A DNA stretch of 64,000 nucleotides, taken from NCBI GenBank assembly GCA_026545225.1, contig CM048849.1, positions 32,622,336 to 32,686,335 on the forward strand. The letters are read 5' to 3'. Position numbers and translations under genes: made by a program. This DNA comes from Cornus controversa. Taxonomy: Eukaryota; Streptophyta; Magnoliopsida; Cornales; Cornaceae. Positions 52,173 to 61,154 of this stretch are shown piece by piece (position 1 is the stretch's first letter; each line of letters starts with the position of its first letter). Under the pieces are notes generated by a model, which did not search any database, had not been told where the DNA came from, and was given only the letters and a program-made list of their open reading frames with translations.

Positions 52173-52821
52173 TCGGGATATACATTCTATTTTAGTAGAT
52201 TGTATCTCCTTTCAAATTACATGACTGATTAAGAGGAAATTGGTGAGTAACATAGATCATCTATTATACAGCAATACTCAGACTTGACGGTGTTTTTAGA
52301 TGGGATAATGATTTTTCTTCGGAATTCGACTGCTTCCGAATGTGTTTTGTGAGTGGGGTGGTGAGCCCCCCACATGACATGAGTTTGAAAACTGCTGAAT
52401 TTGGCATCTGTATCGTTACTCTTTAAGACGTAAGATGTGATTAATTAACACTGGTCATTCCAAATTATTACTATATAGTGCAATATCTCCCAATTTTTCT
52501 CAAACAAACCATCTCTACATGTCTCAAAAGTGTTTACACTATCACATTCTAAAAAAAATTGTGATACAATAAACATTCAGGTTTAGATCATGATGTAAAC
52601 TTACAGATTAAATTTATACTACTGTAAATAATAATTGAAAAAAAAACTACTGTTATGTCCAAATGTGGATGAGATTTAATTTTTTAAATTGGCAAATAAC
52701 AAGACAAGATATTTTTGTTCACAAACCAATATTTGTCCTCCTTGTGACCAAATTCTGTGATGTTGATTTCGTACACGTCTCTTTTACTCTCGTGATTTTG
52801 ATAGAATCTACCCATTTTGTC
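52173..52821. other. 3' flank of QTRT2
   Basis: AT-rich. AATATAATATTATC just after the stop and AATAAA-like words may serve polyadenylation, but none can be assigned with confidence. Confidence 0.35.
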
Positions 52822-53183
52822 ATGACAAAATACAATAAATAGAGTAAGGCTCTGTTTGGTAGAATTTTTGTTTTGACTTTTATACAAAAAAAAAAGATAA
52901 GCAGAAGCTAAATGAGGAAGTTGATATCCACTAACTTTCTTTAAATACTCTTTTTAGACTCTGAAGCTCTGCAGCCTTATCAATCCAAACACTTTTCAAA
53001 ATGACTTTTAAACTTGAAAAATTAAAAGTTACTTTTCAAAAGTCCATCCAATCAGGGCCTAAATAGTGATAAATAAATCTAACTAATGGAGCATAACTGA
53101 AAGAGAGAGAGAGAGAGAGAGAGAGACAAAATACAATAAATAGAGTAAGTAGTGATAAATAAATCTAACTAATGGAGCATAAC

Positions 53184-53217
<34 letters not shown>

Positions 53218-53300
53218 ACAAAATACAATAAATAGAGTAAGTAGTGATAAATAAATCTTACTAATGGTGCATAACTGCAAGAGAGGGAGAGGGAAAACAT
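52822..53300. repeat. Three-unit minisatellite with GA tracts, one unit split by a MITE
   Basis: The unit TGACAAAATACAATAAATAG ... GTAGTGATAAATAAATC ... GAGCATAACTG followed by (GA)n occurs three times. The first copy is interrupted by the element at 52848-53059. The second starts near 53126 and the third near 53217. GA tracts are at 53101-53125 and 53187-53213. Confidence 0.88.
52848..53059. mobile_element. Harbinger-like MITE (212 bp)
   Basis: The left end GGCTCTGTTTGGTAGA and the inverted right end GGCCCTGATTGGATGG are terminal inverted repeats, with TAA at 52845-52847 and 53060-53062. The intact neighbouring minisatellite units show the empty site (AGAGTAAGTAGTG), confirming the insertion and the 3-bp duplication. 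Confidence 0.85.
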
Positions 53301-53606
53301 GAGTGACTGCATTGTAGGAATGAAAACAAATCTTAATTCACAAATAACGTAGTGACCTAAAGAAGTAACTGTCCATCCCCTCAACCACAAGCATAGCAAC
53401 AACAAGCAATCTATGCAAAGAAAGATGTGAAATGGTCTTTTGAATTGAAATTTTGTCTAAAACTCCTATAACGTTGGCCATTTTTTTTTCTCTAGGATCC
53501 AGTTCCGCACCAAAATAACTCTCGAGAATCCGAAAAATAAGGTGAGAGAAGGTAAGGCGTTCCACTTCTTGTCAAGTTTGATGAGAATCATGTGCCTTGT
53601 CACGGA
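53301..53606. other. Short unannotated stretch
   Basis: No gene or repeat boundary was recognised. Confidence 0.35.
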
Positions 53607-53614
53607 TTTGGGCT

Positions 53615-54216
53615 ACACCCATGAATGAATTAGATTTTGATTCGAATACGGTCCGATAACTCGGATATGAATTGAATATTTAATCCGATAATCTATTAAT
53701 GATTTGAATTTGATAATTCGTTTAGTTAACAAATTAGATATAGACAAATATAATATATGATATACTATACACAATGTTATCTATCATTCAATTGGTGTGC
53801 ATTAATTTCACAAAAAAATCAATAAAAGATATTGGTTACATAGTAGTTTATTATAGTTATTTCAAACTTTCTTCCTACTTTTAATTATTTTCTCCCTCCT
53901 ATTGAATTTTTTTTTCACTCTATTATTTTCTCTTAAGTTAGAATCAAAAGTTAGATCTTTATTCTCTTTTCTTGTTCATATTTTTTTATCTTCTCTCTTT
54001 CTCTCACTTTTTCTAATTTATAGTTTCAAATTTTTAACAAATATTACAAATTTTAACAAATCGGATCAAATATCCAATAAACTGCAAATCGAATATGGAT
54101 TGAATAAGATATAATTTATGAGGTTAAGAGATCAGATCAGATCACATTTACTCCTTACCAGATTCGGATCATATCAGGTCAGATCTGGTCTAAATTCGAT
54201 CCATTGATAAGTTTAA
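53615..54216. mobile_element. hAT-type MITE (602 bp)
   Basis: Flanked by the perfect 8-bp repeat TTTGGGCT (53607-53614 and 54217-54224). The ends ACACCCATGAATGAATTAG and, inverted, TTAAACTTATCAATGGATCG are weakly matching inverted repeats. The interior is rich in TCCGATAATCCG-like words, similar to the element at 55402-56006. Confidence 0.78.
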
Positions 54217-54273
54217 TTTGGGCTCTTCTTATTCACACCCCTATAATAAAGAAACTCTAAGCGTTGTCGAGAC

Positions 54274-54910
54274 TAGGGGTGCACACGGTACGGTTCTTGG
54301 TGGAACCGGAACCGTTCCCAACGGTTCCTTAATTTTGGAACCGGAACCAGACCGTTGAGTTCGGTTCGATTCCGGTTCCTCAATGGTTCATTGTCAACTT
54401 TTTTTTTTTTTAAACATTAGCAAGATACACACTCATACTTTTGCACCCCTAGTTATAACAATAGATTAAAAGCTATTAGTATTTACTTATATATATATAT
54501 ATCTTATATTTTATAAATATATAGAACATTAGAACTTAGAAGCTAAATGTATTTATCTATATATTATATATTTTACTTTATAAATAAATAGAACACTATA
54601 ATTTAGAATGTATTAGTATTTATTTATATATTATCTATTTTATACTTTGTATATTTATTTATTTATATAGAACACTAGAAACTAGAAGCTATTATTATTC
54701 ATTTATATATTATATATATATTTTTTTCTAATGGTTCCAGTTCTGGTTCTGGTTCCTTGACTTGGAACCGGAACCGGAACCGGAACCGTAGTAAATGGTT
54801 CCTAAAATTTGGAACCTGAACCGTAGTGAACGGTTCAGTTCAATTCAGGTATGGTTTTTTACGGTTTCGATTTCGGTTCAAGTTCTACCGATTCTTTGTG
54901 CACACCCCTA
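54274..54910. mobile_element. hAT-type MITE (637 bp) with GGAACCGGAACC repeats
   Basis: The terminal inverted repeats TAGGGGTGCACAC and TAGGGGTGTGCACA (right end inverted) are flanked by a perfect 8-bp duplication GTCGAGAC at 54266-54273 and 54911-54918. Both subterminal parts are dense in GGAACCGGAACCG and its complement, so the element can fold on itself. Confidence 0.92.
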
Positions 54911-54918
54911 GTCGAGAC

Positions 54919-55393
54919 AACTTAGTGTGATCTTTTGTTTGGATTATGTGTTTTCCCTAGTTCTTGTTCCTGCGGTTATGGGTTCACCTATGGAGTTTTC
55001 TTGAAGCCTAAGAAGCAATGGAGTTAGTGTTCTTGAAGGTCACTTGGAGACCAAGAAGACTAGATTCTTTATTTTGATTTCTAGAATTTGGATCAATCCA
55101 TGAGACTTTGTTATTATTATGTTTTGATGATATTATTTTATTATTCATGCATAATAATATGTTAATGCATTTTTATCTATGAAATTAAAGTTATGATGTT
55201 ATTATTTGTTTTTTAATTAAATTTTGGGAGAATTGGATTGGAATTGAATTTCTAGAATTATTGGACATGCTTTCATATTAAAATAGTATTTAAAAAGATT
55301 TCTTAAAATATTTTGGAAATTTTTTATTCTTAAAAACTCTATTCTTGGAAAATTACCTGTTTTGAAAGTTACTACTTTAGAAATAGAAAGCAT
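54919..55393. other. Unclassified AT-rich sequence between MITEs
   Basis: It contains TTCTTGAAGGTCACTTGGAG and similar sequence that may belong to an old LTR. No PBS, coding region or partner repeat supports it. Confidence 0.3.
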
Positions 55394-55401
55394 GTGATAA
55401 T

Positions 55402-56006
55402 TAGACTTGTCAATGAATCGGATTTTGATTCAAATCTGATCCGAATCCAAGCCAATAATTAGGATATGAATTGGACATTCAATCCGATAATCCGTTAGCG
55501 ATCCGAATCCAATAATCCGTTAGCTAAACAAATCGGATATGAATTATGGTCAATCCAATCCGATAATAATCCGATCCGAAATAATTTATTTTAAATATAT
55601 TATTTAATGTTATAACATATAATATTTACATACTATTTAAATATTTTTTTTTCATTATTTCCTTTTTATTCTTCCTTCTCTCTATTTTGTCTTTCATTAT
55701 AGTTTTTTTCTTTAGTAAAAAGTCAAATACTTACATTTCTACTACTTTTGTCTTTATATTTTATTTTTCTTCCCTATTTTTTTCCTACTCATTATTTGTT
55801 AATCTCTTTTAAATTAATTTTTTTTAAATAAAAAAAATTATATTTTTTTCGAATCGGGTTATCAAATCAGATATCTAATTAATAAAAAATCGGATATGAA
55901 TTTAATTATATATAATTCGTCGGGTTATCGGATTGCCTATATTCCTTATCGGATTCGGATCTGATCAGGCCTGATCCGGTCTAAATCCGATCCGTTTACA
56001 GGTCTA
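55402..56006. mobile_element. hAT-type MITE (605 bp)
   Basis: The left end TAGACTTGTCAATGAATCGG and the inverted right end TAGACCTGTAAACGGATCGG are flanked by a perfect 8-bp repeat GTGATAAT at 55394-55401 and 56007-56014. The subterminal regions are rich in ATCCGATCCGA words. Confidence 0.92.
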
Positions 56007-56014
56007 GTGATAAT

Positions 56015-56989
56015 GTAGGTCCATTTCTCTCTAAATTTGATGAAAAATAAATAATAACATAATTATATATTTTTGCATGCATGGGATGTATGTTGGATAA
56101 ATGATAACTCTCGGTTGAAAATTTTAAGTGGAAGAGGGGTTTCAATACAAAACCTCACGACCTTTCATTATTTACCTATACAGTAAGATAATTAAATTAT
56201 TCACTGTACGGAGGATTTTTTTAATTATTGATTACAAATATGGTTTCTTAATGAATAGATATATATTTGATCTAAAAATAAATAATTTTCACCCTACGGA
56301 AGGAATTATTTATTTTTAGAAAGACAATATATTTTCATAAAGGAGTGATAATATTATACACTAGATCTAGACTTATGAAAAAATAATATTATTAATTGAG
56401 CAATGAAACACAATATGAAATTATTTCATGATTTTGTATCATGAATGATGTAACAGGTAACAATTCTATATTTATAAGAATCCCACAATCAATAAATCTC
56501 TATTTTTCATTATTATTTTCCATTATTTTAGGAGATAAAATTAAATGGTGAGTTAGTATTGGTGTGATTTTCCTATATACGGAGTCATGATGGTATTATT
56601 ACCTACTACATAGATTCGAGTTAAAATTGGTGAAATAAAATCGTAAAATTTAGCATTTCCCTTATTTATTTCTAGAAAGGCTTAGGTCAAATCAGGAGTC
56701 ATTTACATTTGGCATAAGATAGTCTAGATCGTGTCAAATGATGGGGGTAACACCTAACAAGTTAGTAATTGCATGTTTTCGCTACGGAAACAATGTATTC
56801 TAATTTGGTTATTAGTGGTTACGAGGATCCACTTGTGATTATTTGCATTTTTATGCTAATTTACCATTACTTATGTATGAACGATTTATTATTTAGATAT
56901 TAAATATATTGAATTCATTCAACCCACTTGTCACTGTTCCCTAAAAAAACATGTCAACTGGGCCTAATTGAGTTGACTAGAAGTACAAT
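56015..56989. other. Unclassified repeat-like sequence
   Basis: One 63-codon frame (56128-56319) and phrases such as GAAAATTTTAAGTGGAAGAG and CAAAACCTCACGACC look like non-coding retroelement sequence, but no defining feature is present. It could be part of the copia element whose gag resumes at 57410. Confidence 0.3.
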
Positions 56990-56997
56990 ATCAAAAT

Positions 56998-57401
56998 TAG
57001 GGTTATCAATTTAACTCACCCCGCCCCATCCCGTCCTGTCCCTAATGGGACAAGTTTGGAATCATACTAATCGGGTTAGGGGCTGATTTGGGAAGAGAGT
57101 TTAAAACCCGCTAAGCTAAATATATAAATAAATATTCTTTTATTAATTATAATTTTTATTTTTTTCCATTAGCTATGATAATTTTAAATTTTAACATTTT
57201 TTTATTATCATTTATAAATATTTGTCTATACTTAATTTTTTTTTATGAAGTTTATGATAAATTCGTTCAAGCTTGCATTATATTTCTTTAAAAATATATA
57301 TATCGGGACACCCCGAAGAGGATTTGGGAAAGATTTTTTATTCGTGGGACGAGTTTGGGAAAGGGGTACCCCGTCCCGAACCCACCTCGTTGACATCCCT
57401 A
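56998..57401. mobile_element. hAT-type MITE (404 bp)
   Basis: The left end TAGGGTTATCAATTTAACTC and the inverted right end TAGGGATGTCAACGAGGTGG are flanked by a perfect 8-bp duplication ATCAAAAT at 56990-56997 and 57402-57409. Subterminal CCCCGCCCCATCCCGTCC and its counterpart are GC-rich. It may have inserted into copia gag sequence. Confidence 0.9.
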
Positions 57402-57469
57402 ATCAAAATGCATTCACTTTTGATTGTTATGTTTTTCATCCTGTAGAGAATCCTGTAGAGCTAATGGGA

Positions 57470-57600
57470 AAGAGGAAGAAAAAATAGGAAGATTAGTCAC
57501 ACCAAAAGGGAAAGTGTTTCCTTTGTGGTGAAAAAGGGCACTGAAAGAAGATTGTGCTAAGTATCCGACAAAGAAAAGAATATAACTATCTTTGTCATTA
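57470..57600 (+). pseudogene. Copia gag zinc-knuckle remnant
   Basis: The reading KGKCFLCGEKGH, then a stop or lost base, then KKDCAKYPTKKRI in the next frame gives the CCHC knuckle Cys-X2-Cys-X4-His-X4-Cys of a copia gag with a frameshift inside it. Upstream Lys/Arg-rich residues (GKRKKK) fit the family. Confidence 0.78.
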
Positions 57601-57617
57601 AGGCATGTTAATCTTTA

Positions 57618-58010
57618 ACTAAAATTTGCCCAGATAATATTATATTTCATGCACATAGAGAAACTGGGAAAGGATTATCACACCTACTTTCAATGAATTT
57701 TTGTTGAAATTCCTCAAACTTCCCTTTGTGGATTGTTCCCCTGATTGCACAGAAGATACCCCAAATAATGGTGAGTGTTATGTCTGCAAAATATATTAAA
57801 AGCTTTGTGTCATATAAACATAAAAACAACAACAAAATGTGAGAAAGAAGTTGCACATTTCTAGTAGAATCTGAGCCAGCATTTCATAGACATTGAGTAG
57901 GTGATTAATGTATGCTCTTGTATGATTTTGGCAAGTATAGCTGTCACAGCTATCAAGAATTAGCGATGTATCTTTCCTACCAAAAGAAAGAAATCAGAAA
58001 AGTATATCAC
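57618..58010 (-). pseudogene. Inverted partial copy of QTRT2 (exons H-I and intron)
   Basis: The minus strand matches 51771-52172 from before the exon H acceptor to about 30 bp beyond the stop, including the short intron, so the copy arose from DNA or unspliced RNA. Exon H differs at about 7 of 120 positions. The codon at 57940-57942 changes the second zinc Cys to Ser, and NVHE becomes NVYE. In exon I one extra base near 57755 (GGGGTATCTTC for GGGGTTCTTC) shifts the frame. It has no start, promoter or upstream exons. It cannot encode a working protein, but it is antisense to the transcription direction of its copia host. Confidence 0.92.
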
Positions 58011-58011
58011 A

Positions 58012-59130
58012 TCACAAGCATCTCGGAGTTGGAACATACATTTTGATCAAGCAATCAAGTCCTTTGGTTTTGATCAAAATGTAGATGAACCTTGTGTGTA
58101 CAAGTAGATTCGGGATAGAATGGTAATATTTCTTGTTCTCTATGTTGATATATTACTCATTGAAAATGATGTAGGGGCATTGTCAACAATGAAGGTATGG
58201 TTGTCCAACCAATTTGATATGAAGAACTTGGAAGAAGCTAACTACATTCTTGCAATTAAGCTTTTGCGAGATCGCAAGAAAAAGATCATAGCTCTCTGCT
58301 AAGCTGCATATATTGATAAGATCTCAGGTTTGCAATGCTAGATTCCAAGAAGGGTTTCTTACCCCTTCAAACATAGAATCCCTCTATCCAATGATCATTG
58401 TTCTAAAACACCTAAGGAAAAAGAAGCAATGAGGCTAGTACCATATGCTTCAGCAGTTAGTAGTTTCATATATGCTATACTTTGCACTAGATCAAATATT
58501 AGTTATGCAGTTGTCATGATCAACATATATCAATCCAATCTTGAAAAGGAGCATTGGATAATAGTGAAACACATTCTCAAATATTTGAGAAACATCAAGG
58601 ATCACATGGTAGTTTATGGAGGATATGAGGTAGTTTCAGTCAATTACATAGATTTTGATTTTCAATGAGATAAGAATTCCAGAAAATCAACCTCTAGGTA
58701 TGTGTTTATGGTTAATGGAAGAGCTATCAGCTGAAAGAGTGTAAAATAATCTTATACTGCTGACTCTACCACGGAGGTTGAATATGTTGTCCCCTCGGAG
58801 ACAACTAAAGAAGTTATATGATTTAGAAATTTCCTCGTGGATCTAGAAGTTATACCAAGTCCTAGCTCGCCAGTTGTCATTTATTGTGATAATAATAGAG
58901 CAATAGCTCAGTGCAAAGATCCTAGATATCAAAAGTGTGGTAAGCACATAGAGATGAAGTATGATCTGATTAGAGAGAGTGCATAGAGGCAACATTGACA
59001 TGGCCAAAATAGCATTGGCGAACAACCTTACATATCCTTTTACGAATACACTGCTAGGAAAGTCTTTTGATCTTTATAGAGAGAGCATGAGTGTTAGATG
59101 TGAGAGTGATTGGTTTGAGTGCAAGTAGGA
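58012..59130 (+). pseudogene. Copia RT C-terminal half and RNase H
   Basis: The plus-strand reading QASRSWNIHFDQAIKSFGFD, VIFLVLYVDILLIENDVG (YVDD reads YVDI, so the second catalytic Asp is lost), MRLVPYASAVSSFIYAILCT, HILKYLRNIKDHMVVYGGYE, TADSTTEVEYV and VIYCDNNRAIAQCKDPRY covers the end of RT and RNase H. Several stops and frame changes break it. It ends just before GTGCAAGTAGGAGAT, the purine tract. Confidence 0.87.
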
Positions 59131-59133
59131 GAT

Positions 59134-61154
59134 TGTTAGGTTTGTATGTGCCCTACAAAGCAATTTTTTTGTAATTTTGATATTTATACTTGATAAATTT
59201 TGTTTATTTATCTTCTTACATATATAGTGAATGCTTGTATTGATTAATTCATGAGTTATGAATTAAGTGTCCATTAATTATGATAAGATGATTTATATAT
59301 ATATGGGGGTTTCCTAAGTATATTAGATATAAATCATCGATATTCATAACTATAAATTAGTTCACATTCTTTAATAGAATTGGGCTTTCTATTAGGAAGA
59401 ATGTAACACATTGGTTTCTACTTGTTAGGGTGACTTATCTTTATCATCCGAGTAGAAAACTCAAAACCATATGTGTTGGTGTGTTTGGACACACTGAACT
59501 GGATTAAGAATAAATAAAAAAATACTTGAGTCATCATGAATAATTTTTCTTATCATTACTAAAGCAAATAAACTCTTAATCTCGAGAGATTTATGGACTC
59601 TAATTCATGGTAATGGTTACTGTGATTTATATGAGTGACTTGCGGGTTAACACACTTGGGTGTTTTGAGTAATTAATGATTATAGACTTTGAAAAATACT
59701 TTTCAAGATGGAATCCATGTGGTGTTTATATTTTGGTTTGCTTTATTTTGTGATAGGACTTTAAGACTATGAAAATTGATTGTAATGATTATTAGAATCC
59801 TAGTCCTAGGGTTGACAAATTTCGTAGAACAAAACTCACTCAATGAATTGTAATTCTTATTATTTTTAGTGAGTCAAGTAATATAATAGGCTGTTAGATG
59901 TTGTTAAGAATGAAGACTACACTTGGTGAAGATCCTACTTCAAAGGGCAATCATGTCAATTTAGTCTACTCAAAGGACAATGGTGTTATCTTCTCAAATT
60001 TGAGGATATAAAGGTAAATATCACCCTTATATATATCATCTACCACCATCTAGGTTTATTCATACATATCTTATGTGTGTTACATACATCTAGAACCTTC
60101 AATTTTTTAAATATTTATATATATATGTTTATTTTTTACGACATTAAGAAAAATATGTCATTCATGTTTATATATGTGTGTGCGTGAGAGTATGTGTGTG
60201 TGACTCTTCAGAATTTTCTCATATATATTTACATAGATATTTTCCTTAATGTATTAAGAAAGGTTATATATATGCAAATAAACTATTTATGCTAAGTTTC
60301 TAAGTTGTCTTAACTTGCTAGGTAATTGTTTATGCATATAAGTAAAATTTTCCTTGCATTCACTTATGGTTAATTTGTCAAGTCCATAAAGTTTCTTAAA
60401 ATGTTTAGACATTGCTTGTGCATTAAGAAAATACCTTTGATTCAACAGACTTCATGATTGAAGTTCCGATTGATTGAAACTACTTGTAGCATCGACCGCC
60501 GAAACTTCAGTATAGTCTCGATCGATTGTAGCTTACGGTAGCTTCGATCGCAGAGACTTGTATATAGCTTGATCGAAGTATAGTAGGGTATCTATCGCAG
60601 AAAGTTAAGAACTCAGGATTACTTTCCAAAAAAGAGTTTTCTTATCCCAGAAGTATGTAGACTTATTTTCTAAGACAAGTTACATATAAATATTAGTGTT
60701 TAACATTAACCCTAGTATGTTATGTGGCCAAGAGTGCTAAGAACTACCTTATGCATTCAATTACTCTCTTGAATTAACATTTAGATTTGTAAGAATGTTT
60801 TATTTGTTTCTTTATCCACGAGAGTCTGTGTTCTTCACATACACATATTTTTGAGAGATCATCTTGTGAGATTAGAGGGCATACATATTGACAGGTTTAT
60901 ATCTATTATTTTTTATCATCATTCATTATATCATAAGTCTTAGATATAGATTAGCTTGGTGATATCATTCATCATGCATACATGGTAGAAATGATTTAAT
61001 CAACATATTTGAATGTTGATACAATTGTTGTGGTATTATGTTATAAACGACAACATCAACACTTTGTGTTTGAGTAAACGCATGATTACTCAATCGGTGG
61101 ACAATTAGTGGTAGAAAGTAGATTTAAAAGGAAGAAGCAAAGTTCAAGTGTACT
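59134..61154 (+). repeat. Copia 3' LTR (right end uncertain)
   Basis: It starts TGTTAGGTTTGTATG right after the purine tract. A candidate end AACATCAACA lies at 61052-61061, which would give a 1.93-kb LTR. A cluster of CGATCGAT-like motifs lies at 60460-60600. No partner LTR is in the window to fix the border. Confidence 0.6.
60460..60600. repeat. CGATCGAT motif cluster in the copia LTR
   Basis: TTCCGATTGATTG, GCATCGACCGCCGAAAC, TCTCGATCGATTGTAGC, GCTTCGATCGCAGAGAC and GCTTGATCGAAG follow in series. They have the same design as the clusters at 9990-10215 and 63060-63285 in gypsy LTRs, although the host element is different. Confidence 0.55.

Larger units (their letters stand above)
57410..61154 (+). 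mobile_element. Chimeric copia element carrying a QTRT2 fragment
   Basis: Plus-strand gag zinc-knuckle sequence (57470-57590) is followed by an inverted copy of QTRT2 exons H-I (57618-58010). Then comes copia RT from QASRSWN (58015) through RNase H to a purine tract and a 3' LTR starting at 59134. The protease, integrase and first half of RT, normally about 2.5 kb, are absent exactly where the host fragment sits. A 5' LTR was not identified, and the 3' LTR may end between 61061 and 61154, where a gypsy LTR begins. The copy is inactive. Confidence 0.75.

Noticed and set aside
53083..53405. Ser/Leu-repeat open frames on the minus strand
   Set aside because: They are translations of the (GA)n tracts in the minisatellite.
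57647..57856. Minus-strand open frame at 57647-57856 as a functional QTRT2-like gene
   Set aside because: It reads through the retained intron, lacks upstream exons and is frameshifted relative to the real protein.
58120..58668. Open frames at 58120-58302 and 58429-58668 as separate genes
   Set aside because: They are pieces of one decayed copia RT-RNase H region, in order and in the same strand as the flanking fragments.
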